Positions 1 through 12,290 are shown, numbered from the stretch's first letter. The stretch: DNA of 64,000 bases from Oxytricha trifallax (GCA_000711775.1 ARYC01003567.1:1-64000), one strand, 5' to 3'. The notes: generated by a model from the letters alone, not told the origin. Translations and numbers: made by a program.

Positions 1-2174
1 TACTCCTTCCAAAAATATCTTTTGTTTGAAATTCAAGTTGTAAAACTATCTCCATTTGGTATTAATTCTACAACTCTAGTGTCAATTGCAAGGTTTGACA
101 AATCCCTATCAATTTGTACGTATTCTGATAAAGCCACTAGATTATCTTTCATATGAATCTCTACATAGGTTAAATCTTGTATGCATCCACTGAGCTTTGT
201 CATTGAAGGATGCATATTATAATTGGATAGAACTGTTGTGGGTGCGATATTATCAGAGACTAAATAAATTTGCTTTTCAATGAAAGGAGGATAGAGGGTG
301 TAGCTGTGAGCCACCAAAGTTGTGCTAAAAGAGCTTGTATTTCTGGTATCAGCTGTTCCAAGTAAGAGATTGAAATTCTATCTTTTCTGCTGTCTCAATT
401 CTATCGTGTAAGTGTTGGAATATTGTGTAAAGCCACTAAACAGGCTTCCATTATCACCTAAGGTTAACAATGAAGATAGGATGTAGCTGTATACAGATTG
501 ATTATCCACGAGAATGACTGAAGTAGAGTTTGTAACATAAATCACATCAAAATTCATTGGTTTATTGACAAAGTTGAAGTAAGTAATTCCATATTTTGTA
601 CCACTCATTGGAAAAGATGAATAGAAAATAGGATCTTGTGAAGTCACTAATGCCTACCTAAATAGGTATTGATGTTGAGTATCTAAACATTTTTGTTGTT
701 GACCAGCTTCCTTTAACTTTAAATACTGAACTCTCGTTTCGGATTTTCTAAATAGTCTGATAAATATTGCCACCAATTTTAGACAAAAACGTAGTCATTA
801 TTTGTTATATCATTGACTAAAACTAAATGCTAGCAACTTAGATCATAGATCGCAATGTCAATATTCAAACTTGAAATTGTTGAAGGATTAGACTTGATTG
901 ATATATTATACTGTAACATGATTACCATTAGTAATTCGTATTTTTTGGGCTAATACAAGCTGCAAGTGTTGAATCAAAGGAATCTGGATTACTAAAATAG
1001 ACATCAATTGCAGTTATTACTTTAGTTGTATCTTGTGAACTTTTGATAAAGTCTCTTTTGTAATTTGAAGTTGATTTTGATAGATCTAAGCTTGATAGGT
1101 AAGTTATGTGCCAATGACAGGATCTATGATTTTTAATCCTGAAATGTATATGACATCTTGATCTTTGATGTACTTGTAAGCTTTGTAAATACTGTTATCT
1201 CTAGGCCGGTCATCTGTATATGATCTTGGATAAGTTATTTATGTGCCATCTATATTGAAAAGAATGACAATGTCAACATTAAGAGAATTATCGTTTGGAT
1301 CTGCACCTCTTTAGGCATATATTAAAGTGTTGTTCTTAGTAACTCCGAAATAAGTAATTTCAGTCATTTATATGTCAAAAATTGGGGCTCCTAATGAGAT
1401 ATTTCTAATCTAAATATATGAGTTTAGTAAGAGTTGGATGAAAAATATGGCGCTTTATGAATATTAATTTATATTCTATTGAATATATAAAATTAAAGAA
1501 ATCTTACTAAATGAATTAAAGTTTTGTTCAATATAAATTAAAATAGTCTTGTTAAATTTTATAACATATTTCATTTTTCTTTAAGTTATTTAATTTCTGA
1601 AAGGTTCACATATAAAATACCTACCTCGTATTATGCAGAAACTTATTTTAAGTCTGAGTCAAACACAGAAATATATCCCTCTGTTGCTAGATATATAAAC
1701 CTATCTTTCTTTGCACAATCTTTTATATTGAATTCTATATTTGATATATTCTGGTAAACTCCGATTTCTTTTTGCCATAAAATTTATCCTGAAATTTCCT
1801 TTTAAGTAATTAGAAAAGATTGAGTGCTATATGTTAATAAGAGTCCAGAGGAAGAATGACCTAAATAAATTATTAAAAATTTGAAATTATACAAAATATG
1901 TAGATTAGTAGGAAATTAGTACATACCTCCATATATTATAGTGTTATCATCATATAGAAGGCAAGTAATTTTAGTAAGTGAAGTTCCAGTATCGAATGAA
2001 ATTGGAGTTATTATGTTTTCAAAATAATTGAATTTAGTCAACAAACTTCTTGTGCCATTCTAGTCAAATTCAGAGAAATCTAGTTACTTTTAGCTTCCAA
2101 AAGATTAAGAAGTAATCGCGCTTAAAAAGTAAAGGTAAGAGAAGTGCTTAGCAAACTACTGTGCTTATTTTCAT
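1..2174 (-). CDS. Large multi-exon protein, probably extracellular; 3' end off the window
   Basis: Function not recognised. Read with TAA and TAG as Gln, the minus strand gives long runs rich in alternating beta-type residues (for example DVIYVTNSTSVILVDN near 500-560 and DRFIYLATEGYISVFDSD near 1650-1690), as in large secreted or surface proteins of ciliates. The likely start is the ATG at 2174, followed by a hydrophobic stretch containing YLYFLSA that could be a signal peptide, though the frame changes just after the ATG. Two introns with GT...AG ends are visible (1861-1926 and 1410-1624). Phase changes occur near 1030, 900 and 650, with good coding on both sides of each, so they may be sequence errors. 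It lies downstream of the channel gene on the same strand, with its start about 30 bp from that gene's proposed stop. The gene continues beyond base 1. Confidence 0.5.
1410..1624 (-). other. Intron, about 215 bp
   Basis: It starts GTAGGT and ends ATATTTAG on the minus strand. The flanking exons read ...KQVSAQYE and IRNISLGAPIF. A/T content is clearly higher than in the exons. Confidence 0.5.
1861..1926 (-). other. Intron, 66 bp
   Basis: On the minus strand the sequence reads GTATGT...ATTTAG between an exon ending in a run coding NTIIYGG and one starting HSSSGLLL. It is almost pure A/T inside and carries the usual eukaryotic GT-AG ends. Confidence 0.55.
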
Positions 2175-2202
2175 TTTTATTAAAAAACCTTTTGTCCGAG
2201 CC

Positions 2203-4618
2203 TCAAAGAAGCCAAAATTATCTCAAATTTGAAGGCAAATTTGGATTTTATTTATCTTAAAGGTATTAATCTTTAGTTTCTTAAAGCAAGTCTTAAAAGA
2301 ATTCCTCTTTTGTTTGCTATTCTTCAAGCTTTTTATCTAAGAAATTTCTGAATGTTGAAGTGACTTTTGAAGTATCAGTGTTTGGATCTATTTCTTAATC
2401 CTGCTAATTGTCTCCTTCTTTTTTGTATTTTTACTCTGCTATCTTTTGCAAAAAGAAGCTTATTCTCCTCGTTTCTGACTTTTAAACTTTTGATGATTGT
2501 TTTTCTATAGGAATTTACTTGGCTGATTTAGGACTAGCGTCCTCATTCAAATCATACTCAATAGTTTGTCTGTTTTATATTGAGGGGAGGTGAACGGCAG
2601 TTTGAGGTTACTTTGAAAGGAGATTCAGAACTTTCCTCTTCATTGTCATAGGTCTTAAGAAGCTTAAATCTACATTATTATTCTTTTCATCCTCTTTATC
2701 AATGGTCTATGGCCCATCCTCTCTCTATGTTTTAAATACTTAAGCAATATTTTCAATGGTTCTACCAGTATTTTCAGCGGTCAAATCTACCAACATATCT
2801 TTGGATATATCATCAATTCCTATTCACCCTCTCTTAGACAGCTCTAGTACTGAAAATCGTCTTTATTAATTTCTACCTTTTGTGATGTTTAGTAAGTTAA
2901 GATTTAATTTGGCTGTAGATTGGTTTACTTTGGGTTTTAAATTCCTTTCTGAAGAGTATAGGTCAATTGAATTCTAGTTTTGTTAAGGGTCTACTTAATG
3001 CGAATTGTTGACTGAGTTGAAATTGCTATTAGTTGGCTCCTTTTCCCAATATTACTTTTCATCTTCGAATTGCTCAATTTGAATAACTTATTACTACTGC
3101 TTTGCATTATCTTTCTCGATTTGAAGCTAGTCTTAATCCTCTTCGTCCTGCAGCTCTTACATGTCCTCATCTAGTTTATTTTACTCAAGCTTCATGATTT
3201 GCTCGACTATCTCTCTCTTTTAGATATTGATAAAAGCTTGAATAATAACTCCCAAGATTAAGTTCATCAGAAAGTATGAGCCAACCACTACTATCATTAT
3301 GCAGTAAAAGCTCCAAGAAACTTTATATCACTGTCCATTAGATCAAGCATAAGCTGAGTCCAACCATCTGTAGTTACTATCTGGAAGACTCCAAGAAGAG
3401 AGGAGCACACGTCATTAAAAGTAGTTATTCGATAGTTAATTATAGGATTCAATCAAACCCCTCACTTGATAAGTCAATGCCATGCTCGCTAGGGTTACCA
3501 CAGTATTCATTATTTGGACAAGTATAAAATCCCAGACCTGTTTTAGTGAAAACTCTTAAAGCTGAAGTATCAATTGCCCAAGTGTCAGGGGTCTCTGGTA
3601 GAGGATTCAGTCTGCATTGGTTGTATAAGACCCATTAATATTAGTGCGTGCCCAAAATAGCAAAGAGCAAGAATACAAATAGTGAGAGTATCGTGACGTT
3701 GAAGAAATCTGGAATAGATTTAGATCCGAGCAGTTATATGTTTCTTTAAACCTAAAACACATTATAAATAATAAGTGGGATAACTATATTCATACCTGGT
3801 ATAGCATTAATACTTCTCAAAAATCTTAAGACTCTCAAAACCCTTAAGGATTTTAGCCTAACTGATCCAGGCAATATTTCGAGAATTCTATTTAAAACGT
3901 TTACGTATTTCTATTATTAGAAGTTACCCTGAAACAACAACTGCAAAATCGATAAGATTCCATCAACTCTGAGATATGCCTTCCTGTGTATTACGAATCC
4001 ATATGCCGCAATCTTAAGTGCACATTCGAGAGAGAAAATTATAGTGAAAAAGAGTCCTAAACTATCCATAAATTAGTTCCATTACAAACTTGAGTCTCTA
4101 TCATTGTAGTCATAAAAGACTAAAGAAGCTGAATTCATCAAAATCATTAAAAGAATGAATGCTTAAAAATACCAATGAATATTTTGAGCTTACTTCCAGT
4201 CCACAAGACAGACAACAGCATATCTAATTGGATTATTTGCACTGAAAATATACAGAAATCTTTTATCAAAGAAACTCCTTTTTTAATGAAATTTAAACAC
4301 ACAGCAGAATTCTTCAGAATTACTACTTTTTGATGTTTCTGAAAAAATGCCTTCAAAATTGAACTTAATAATCTATTTCTAAACTATCTTCAGCTTTAAC
4401 TAGTGTTCCTTGAGCTAAGAATACAATATGACCTGAAATATGGCTCAGTGCTTGAATTTTCTTCTAATTAACAAAAGAAGATACCCTGAAGATATCCTGA
4501 AGATGACTTTACAGAAATACTTGAGACTATTTGGGACACTGCGCTAAAAGAGATTTGAATTGGAGAAATTAGAAATAAAAGAATTACTTTGGAAATTAAA
4601 TAGTAAAACTGCCTCCAT
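2203..4618 (-). CDS. Voltage-gated Ca2+/Na+-type channel, repeat domain I only
   Basis: Membrane ion channel of the four-repeat Cav/Nav class, with a single six-helix repeat visible. From the ATG at 4618 one frame stays open for about 390 codons, counting TAA/TAG as Gln and one TGA (in KFKHWAIFQ) as Trp. It gives a cytosolic N-terminus, the pre-S1 motif NNPIR and S1 (FILLMILMNSASLVFYDY). S2 and S3 follow (WNLIDFAVVVSG, in a shifted frame), then an S4 with regularly spaced Arg (SLRVLRVLRFLRS). S5 (FVFLLFAILG) precedes a pore loop with the filter-like TTDGWTQ, where Asp sits at the usual Glu position, and S6 (GSYFLMNLILGVIIQAF). A Gln/Glu-rich linker of several hundred residues ends near a TGA at 2203. 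NNPIR and the order of motifs match domain I of Cav channels. Domains II-IV are not found nearby. Phase changes occur near 3980, 3900, 3450 and 3335. Confidence 0.72.
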
Positions 4619-5330
4619 GTTTTTAATAAAAAAACTGTGAGTAGATATAAATAATAACTTTAAGCTAATTTAAATAGAAGGAAATTAACAATAATGGGTT
4701 ATAAATTGATCTGAAAGTATATGTAATTAGTGGCTGTTATATATTTAAATAATCAACATTATATTTTATTTTGCATTTTCCCCAATTCGAATGTATTTTA
4801 TCAATAGGTTTAATTGCATCTCCAATCATTGAACATCCAAGAATACAAATTTGTAAAAAACATTAAAAAAGAAAAGAAATTGTGCATAAAATAAGTTGAG
4901 TCTCAATCAAAATATTTAAATTCAAGCATAAAAAATATTTGGCATTTGTATGAGAGAGTTTGACTTTTATTCCAAATAATTAAATTGCGCTCTGCAATAA
5001 TACAATAAAATTGCACCTCCAATCCTTGAACGTCCAAAGAATTGAATTTGTAAAAGTTACCTCATTATTGCCTACTTATTATAACTGATTCTTTTTTTAT
5101 TTTTATTATTTTTATTTTATATTTTCTTATCATTTTTATTTACTTTATTACTATTTATAAATTGTTTGAAATTTTAAATCTTAAATTGAGAGATAGAGAT
5201 AGATAATCGCTAAAGGCAAGTGAAATTAAAAATCTAGAAATCAAAAATTCTAGACTTAATATATAATCTATTTATTGCTATTACTACTATTAAATATAAT
5301 ATACCTTAAATTAGTTAGTTAGGTATAAAC
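4619..5330. other. AT-rich intergenic region with a short direct repeat
   Basis: No gene is seen. A roughly 40-bp segment built around CTCCAATC.TTGAAC.TCCAA occurs twice, near 4812-4850 and 5014-5050. A stretch at 4775-4797 resembles the inner end of the TA-flanked miniature elements found elsewhere (CCCAAATCGAATGTATT-like). Confidence 0.35.
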
Positions 5331-5334
5331 ATTA

Positions 5335-5730
5335 GGTTTTCAAAGATCTTTGCTGGTACACTGAAGACTGCTAGTTCTGTCCCTGCCTGCAACTAGGGTG
5401 TTCTCCAGGGCGGCATATCCCGCGACTCCAATGTGAAAGGTAGTCTGATTTTTATTTTAATTTTGTCGTTGTCCTTGTCGTATGTTTTCCAGATGTCGTC
5501 GATGCACTTTTCAATGATGGAGTTTTGAGTAGTATTCTTGAATTCGTAGCAATCGAGATCCTTGGAGTTGTCGTCATCAGCAATCCACCTAGTAGTTATA
5601 GAACTAGGCTCTTCGGCGCCAGCTTCTATTTTTGCAGCAATAGTAGCACTGGCTTGTTCCTGGGGGCCACTTCCCTCGCCCTCAACTACATCAGCTTTCT
5701 TTTTTTATTTTTGGTCCAGCTTCCCTCTTT
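5335..5730 (-). pseudogene. EF-hand-like gene fragment
   Basis: A GC-richer island inside very AT-rich DNA. The minus strand, with TAG as Gln, has a continuous frame of about 115 codons: a Lys-rich start, an acidic, Ala/Glu-rich stretch (EGSGPQEQASATIAAKIEAG), then IADDDNSKDLDCYEF and IDDIWKTYDKDNDK. The last part looks like the start of an EF-hand (helix, then D.D.D loop), which would bind Ca2+ in a complete protein, but the loop is not completed in this frame. No convincing flanking exons were found, so it may be one exon of a split gene, a germline gene segment or a relic. The standard-code ORF on the plus strand at 5525-5815 is a shadow of this island. Confidence 0.4.
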
Positions 5731-5819
5731 AGAAGTAATAGTAATAAATAGATTTAATCTTAAATTTATTTATATAATTTATTTTATATATAGCAGTTGT
5801 CATATATATTTATAATAAT

Positions 5820-6500
5820 ACCAGATTTGTAAGTATATTTTCTTGTTTGTAACTTTGAAGTTATCGATTGTGAATGGCTTGAAGGAATCTGTGAGTTATC
5901 AATAAATTGAAGTTATTAGTCGCTCATTAATATACAATTGCTTTAAAATGTAAAAGAATATGTAGTTATTTCTTTTTTTATTAATATCCAGGCTTTAAAA
6001 TAGTGGAGGACTGGCTACATCACAGATTAAAGATAGCATTAAAAACTTTAAACCTTTTTCGGCATTTGAGATTAATTAAAGTTTTTTTGGATAATTTATC
6101 TTTATAATATTACTTAATCAAGATAATTCTTTTATAGAAATAAAAAATTACTCATTTTATTCATATATTAAAAATTACTGACAAAAACTTTTTATTTTTA
6201 ATTTTAGTTCATCTCATTCAGCCAAGTTCCTCATACATTTTTATGAAAATAATTTTGTCATTTCTTTATTAAGAAGTTATATTTCTAAGCTATAAATAAA
6301 TTTAATCATTTACAATCTTCTTTCTTCCTAATTTAAGTTTATGCAACCTTTTATATAGTAATAAAGGTTGCATCTGTTATTGAAGGAGAATAAATGAAAT
6401 TAAAACAATTCCTTTAAATTATATAGATACGAAGAATATAATGATAAAAAGGATAAAATCTATAATATAAAATAGAGCAAGATAGCATTTATTTTAATTA
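5820..6500. other. AT-rich region, no gene seen
   Basis: Mostly A/T homopolymer-like sequence with no frame that reads as protein under either code. Confidence 0.4.
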
Positions 6501-6507
6501 AAAAAAA

Positions 6508-6688
6508 GATCCCCCAAAAAACACATTTTCCAAATCATTAAATTTTTAACGAAATCTGAAATTTATTTTCGCACCTTAAATCATAACCCAAAAACCCCCA
6601 AAAAAACCAAAAATTTTTAAGTGCGAAAATAATATTCGGATTTCGTAAAAAAATTTAACGATTCGGAAAATGTTTTTCTGGGGGGGCT
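6508..6688. repeat. Foldback repeat with C-run and G-run ends
   Basis: Inverted arms at about 6511-6570 and 6623-6687. The left arm starts CCCCCAAAAAACACATTTTC and the right arm ends as an imperfect reverse complement with GGGGGGG. The centre is A/C-rich. This is a miniature inverted-repeat element by shape; no clear target duplication was found. Confidence 0.6.
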
Positions 6689-6699
6689 TAAAATAGTAA

Positions 6700-9300
6700 A
6701 GTTTTTAATATATTTAGCATCCTTCAAAGAATACAATATTTTTTGCAATTAAGAAATAGACGATGAAAACTATGGAATTAAAATCATCGTTAACAATAAA
6801 CAAATTCTATAGAAATTTGAATGAATTGATTAACATTCAATAGAAAATCTTGCCATATCTTCTATCAAAGTATTAAGAAATATTCTGAACTATTATTGAC
6901 CCAATTAGTTATTAGAAAAAAATTAGATTTTATAAAATTATAAATACTCAAATAAGTAAGAAATTAATTAAATATAGTGGCTCAATAAAATAGAATAAAC
7001 AATATTATGTTTTGTTTTTTAATCAACTTTAAGCTTTATAACATTAGATAGGTAGATGAAACTAGACAACAATAATAGAAGTAATAAATTTGTTTTTAAG
7101 ATATATGTTTCACTTGATATTCTATTAAGATAATTTTAATAAAATTATAATTTAAAAGACCTCTCCAAGTTTCATATTCCTCAAATATTTATTATTGATA
7201 TAATTTTTAAACAGCTATAAATAGCTTTTCGAAATTTATATTTGAGATTTCTGCGAATTAGAAACTTATAATTTTATGAAAGATAAATCTTATGATTTTA
7301 CTCAAAATTTTTAATGATTCCTTATCCTCCCAGTTAAACATGTTATTTTGAAAATTTTAATAATAAGTAAGTTACTGGTTCTTTTAATGAATTAAACATA
7401 GTATCTGAAATTTAATTATGTTGATACCTTACTATTTTTTATCAAGCAGCTTTCACATTATTTTAATTTTATATTATAAATACAATTAATAGCACTAATT
7501 AATAAACAATGAAATGAGAAGTTTATTAAATTATTATTTTCTGACATGTAAAACTTCATATATTTATTAGATACTTAGTAATAACCACAAGTAAAAGTAT
7601 TCAAATGCCTTAGGAATATTTATATATTATAATTGTTTATATGCAATTTACTAATAAATAATATCGTAAGAATTAGGGGAGTTTGAATATTTTAAATAGA
7701 AAAATCAAGTAAAATATAATCATAATTTACATTCAAAGGTAAATACAACAAAGTATAGTATCAGTCTCATGCAGAAAACAATTAGTGAGTGCTGTGACTG
7801 CATTTAGAAAGACTCCATGTTTCATTCTGTTTTATCGAAATCTAGCTAATAGTTACCTCTTGATCTTGGAGCTTTTAGATATCTCGATTAGTAGCCTTCC
7901 TTAATTATGAGTTAATAATATAAAATAGGAAATTTTTAACTTTTATTAATATAATGATCTTAAATGAACTTGTTCAAAATTGAGCGGTTTTTCATTATTT
8001 AATATTTGTAAATTAAATTTTATGTTTCTTATTTATTTTAATACTCTTACTGCAGTATGGTACGATAGTGGCTGTGGTAACCCCAAGAGACAACAGTGGG
8101 AAAATTTATACATGAAGATAGAGATGTGTACTATAGTTACTTAAGTAACTCACAATTGTTTGCTATTTTGAATTTTCCTTTAAATTAATAAGTATTCGTA
8201 CTTTAATGAATCGAGTTTTATTTTTATGAGAAACGGCTAGCGATTTCACTCATTTTAGTTTCTTCCTCTTCCATTTTTCTACGTTTTACTTTTGATATCC
8301 TCTGTGATATCGCCTATAAGAACGATATTTTTAATGATGGGCAAACTCTAAAATTTTATAAGTAAAAATGGAAATTTGAGATCAGTGATATCTTATATTT
8401 TCACTTAATAATTCTTCATATAATTATTACTAACTGCGTAATCATAGTAGATTTTATCACTCTTAAGATCATTTATAAATACAAACGTAACTTTTGTCAT
8501 GACTATCCCATTTGCGTAATATTAGCATTATTCAATAGGACGTCATAAACAGATTGATCTGTTGCCACTTTTACAATCATATATAGGATCAATAAGATTT
8601 ATTATTGTTTAGTAAATTTTTGCTATAGAATTACCGGTATTGCAGTAATTTACGAATATCAAATTACTAATGTTAAATTATTTACAATAATAATTTAATC
8701 AGATTATATTCAGTAATCTATGAAGAAAATCAGGATGTAAAGGACAGTATTCTTCTTAATTCCTAAATAAAACTATATGAAATTCCTTTTAGAGATTTCA
8801 CTTGCCTCAATCCCTCTCATTTTTGGAAGTTTCCGCAAGAGCACCACTGGCATATATGAAGATTCCTTTTTTATAATATTTATTTATTCAATGAATGAAA
8901 TTATTTTAATAGAATATAACGTGACACAAATAGCCTTACTGAATTCAGTAAGAAAAAATTAAGTATAAATTTTTCCTATTTTCCTTATGCAATTTGTGTT
9001 CAAGATATTGCCATCAGAGGCAACTATTAGACCTTTTAATTATTCAAAAATTTTGTCTTTAATTATTAAAAGATTTGGAAAAAAGCAACTTAAATAAAAA
9101 CCTCCGGCGCCATCAAACCATTGATAATAACTTACAAGATAATAATAATTTTTCTCTATTTATTTTCGCTTTCATGGAAGCAATCTTGGAAAGTGTACTC
9201 ATAATCATATAGCTCTGAGTCAAGGAGTGTAAATTATATAGTAGTAACACCTCCTAATTTTCAACTGCTTCTTTTAAGTATTCATTTCCATTCTCAATAA
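6700..9300. other. AT-rich region, no gene supported
   Basis: Long AT-rich tract. Short stretches at 8030-8340 and 8760-8960 are slightly less AT-rich and give weakly protein-like frames, but none has a motif or consistent length that would support a gene. Confidence 0.35.
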
Positions 9301-9412
9301 CCTCAATCACTTGGAGTCTTAATCCTCTGTATTACCCTTAATGATTTGCCTCAATTTTACTAATCCATGAATGTGTAAATCTTTTTAATATTTTTGCGAG
9401 TTTCAGGTCTTG

Positions 9413-9610
9413 TACTATTGTAGACGATAATTCAACAATTCTGATTTTTCTTGAGATGCACAATGCCTCGTTATTAGAAGACTTTGATATCCAAAAGCTT
9501 AGGACTTTTGTTTATCAAGAATCTTTCGGTTTCATCCCTCCCCCACTCAGGTATCAATTTGATTTTAGAAATTATGATTTAAGTCTAATAATTGCTATAA
9601 TTTAAATGAT
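9413..9610 (+). pseudogene. Short coding-like exon, unknown
   Basis: A plus-strand frame reads DDNSTILIFLEMHNASLLED and then continues with FGFIPPPLRYQFDF. Composition differs from the A/T-only surroundings and the first ~50 codons contain no stop in any code. No family is recognised and no start, neighbouring exon or domain is visible. It may be an exon or a relic. Confidence 0.22.
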
Positions 9611-9649
9611 ATAAGCCAGTATTTTCTCTTTTTACTTTTTCTTCAAACG

Positions 9650-10660
9650 TCTTTTATTATGTCACCTAATATAGCATGATAAAATAAAAAAGAAAGTAAT
9701 GAGGATAATGAAAAACAACAACAAACACACAGAGGCAATCTTCAATTTTAAGATATCTCACTGGAAAGAAGTGATTTAGATAAATTAGTTAAATGTTGAC
9801 AGGAATATTAATTGTTTATAATTAAATAATAGGTATAAAGACTTGTCTCTAAAATATAAATATCACTTATATTATTCTAGGAGATGCAACTATACGGAAA
9901 TTAATTCATCTTATTAATTAATAATCCTTGGGAAATATAATGTAAAAATATTAAAGAAACTCAATTTTTTATTTTTACTAACATTATTATATTTTCATTT
10001 ATTTTTTGGAGTTTAAATGTTAAAATTTACCTCATAAAATCAATTATAAAATAATATATGCCTTTTATAATTCAATTTTATACTCTTTAATTTTAATTTA
10101 TTATAAAAGCTCTTGATTGTATTTAAAAGAAATTAGATGGTTAATTCAATTAATCAATAATGAGCAACAATATCGAGAAAAAAGTTATATTGATTTTAAA
10201 AATTATTGTCTTTTATAATATAAACTTATACTTCATGATAAATTAAATTTATTATAATTTAATTTAATCGATAATTCTGACATTTTCAATTTAATTGTTT
10301 TTAAACTTACCTATATATAAATTTTATAAAATCAAGAAACATATTATATTTTATAGTAGATAAAAAATATTGGATCTTATCTATTTAATATGTTTCTTCA
10401 GTAAGTTTAATAAAAGTAATAGCCGTAAATATTATTTTCATTACAAAAGCTAATATTTAATTGATAAAACTGTCAATATAAACGAAAATAAAAATTTCTA
10501 AAATAAGAGGCAAACGAAAAAGGAATAAATTTCATAATAAAACTCTATTTTAAAGCAGAATAACTAATGTGGCTAGTTTGATGAAAAAAATAATATTTTT
10601 GACTTAAAAACTAGTATTCAATAATTAATTGAATAATTAAAATTCAAAATAAAATAACAA
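9650..10660. other. AT-rich region, no gene seen
   Basis: Very AT-rich, with no protein-like frame. It leads directly into the ORF starting at 10668. Confidence 0.4.
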
Positions 10661-10667
10661 ACACAGA

Positions 10668-12200
10668 ATGGGTATACTAAACGCATCAGACCGAGATCTG
10701 ATATATACTCTAGCTGAAAATAAAAAATACTCTCAGCTAGCCAAATTGACAACCAAAATCATCAGAAACAACAGCGATGAATGGGGCTTACACATCCTGG
10801 AAGCTATTACCTTCATTATTAAAAGAATCATCAGGAAAGGTCATGAACACATCAATCAGTACTAAATAGAGCTAAACAAGCTATAGTACCTACCTGAGAA
10901 TGACGAATCGAACCTCCAACTATGGATAATGTAAACCTATTAGTTGCTCAGACTACTTAGAGTAAACAACAAGTTTATTAAACCACAAACTTAAAAAACC
11001 AACGTGCTTCAATTCGAAAGAGCCCTAGAAGCTGAAGAATCATCAGCACCAGCGCCACATCCACCTTTAAAAGGCCTTACATAATAGATAAGAAAATCAG
11101 AGGATCCACCTCTCAACATACAAAGTTAACCCTTCTATCCAGAGAAAAACTGTATTTTTGAACCTTCAAACAAAATTGAAAAGAAAATTATCTATGACGA
11201 AGATGATTCCAGCTGGAGTGATGAAAGCAAGTAAATCTACAGCGATGACTCTAGTGAACAAACCGTACTTAAGTCAGAACATCACTCCTAAAATTCAGAG
11301 GCTCCATCAGAAGGGGCTAGTTAGTACTACAAGGAAATACTTAATTTAAGTGATGACGCACTTGATGAAATTTTAAAAATTAATCATGAAGCACTTAAAA
11401 ATAATAAAAATAATTAGTACTAAATACCAAAAAATTAATTAAGAGTTTAGGATCCAACTATTAATTAATAATAATTAATATTAAAAGAAGACCAACTACA
11501 TATGTAGTAACAAATTACTAAAACTGAACTCTAGGAAAGGCTAGACAATAGAGAAGCGTGTATCTCACTTTGGACTCAATGTGCAAGAACATAACAATTC
11601 AAAACCATTGAATTATTCGCGAAATCCCTAGTAGTCTTCTCCCCACTCGATAAAACCACAGCAGAAGCAGTCTTCGCCCAAAATGCAGCAACGCTTTAAG
11701 CCTCAGTCTTTGTCAACTAAGGGATTTAAATCAACCTAGAAAAAGCAGAGATGTTAAGACACTTTGCAGTGATTATTTTAAAGAATTTAGAAGCCCACCT
11801 AAAAAGTTATATATACATTAACTACCAAACTTAGGAATTCTCCAACAGAGTGAAAATTCACATCAAATGCCTTTAAAAGCATGCATACTTCATAAAATCG
11901 GACTTAGTCCAACTCCTCACTACTAAACTCAAAAAACAAATTTCCCTCAAAGAAATAAGTTTCTCCATGAGAATCTAAGCCCTAGACAACAAACTTAGAT
12001 TCAGGGAAAAAGGAGATATTATCCAAATCCTAGACTCAAAGAAACAAAAGAAACAGAGAAACAACAGACCTTCCAAGAGAAGATAGGGAAACAACAAAAG
12101 AAAACAAAACAGAAAAAGAGGAAGAAGATGAAAACACTTAGTATACCTTGAACAGAATGTTCTAAACTTAATTATAAAGGGCTTGTCCCTTAAATAGTGA
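10668..12200 (+). CDS. Gag/ORF1-like protein of a putative retroposon, intact 510 aa
   Basis: One uninterrupted frame of 511 codons from ATG to TGA when TAA/TAG are Gln; the standard code breaks it into small pieces. The protein has a helical N-terminus (MGILNASDRDLIYTLAENKK), an acidic Ser/Asp-rich middle (YDEDDSSWSDESKQIYSDD), a helical C-terminal half and a very basic tail (KKQKKQRNN, then KRRQGNNKRKQNRKRGRR) that could bind nucleic acid. No reverse transcriptase, protease or zinc knuckle is present. The stop is followed at once by a C/G hairpin and a (TTA)n run. A second, frame-broken relative with the same acidic-to-basic layout and the same 3' motif lies at 38764-40239. This suggests a mobile ORF1-only retroposon, although a host gene family is not excluded. 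The base composition (CAAC/ACC-rich) differs from its surroundings. Confidence 0.6.
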
Positions 12201-12290
12201 TAACCACTATATTCATCCGGGGGGCCTTGAGCCCCCGATGAGGATAATTATTATTATTATTATTATTATTAATAATAATTAATTGATGTT
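12177..12290 (+). repeat. 3' end motif, hairpin and (TTA)n tail of the retroposon
   Basis: The last codons lie in the motif GGGCTTGTCCCTTA. Next comes a hairpin of GGGGGGCC and GGCCCCC type around TTGAG (near 12219-12238), then about nine TTA repeats up to about 12275. The same motif followed by a TTA-type repeat occurs at 40251-40345, so the pair define a shared 3' end such as target-primed retroposons leave. Confidence 0.55.

Noticed and set aside
2203-4618. Programmed frameshifting of the Euplotes type
   Set aside because: Euplotes reads TGA as Cys and stops at TAA/TAG. Here TAA/TAG are clearly sense, and slips fall at A-runs rather than at AAA-TAR sites.
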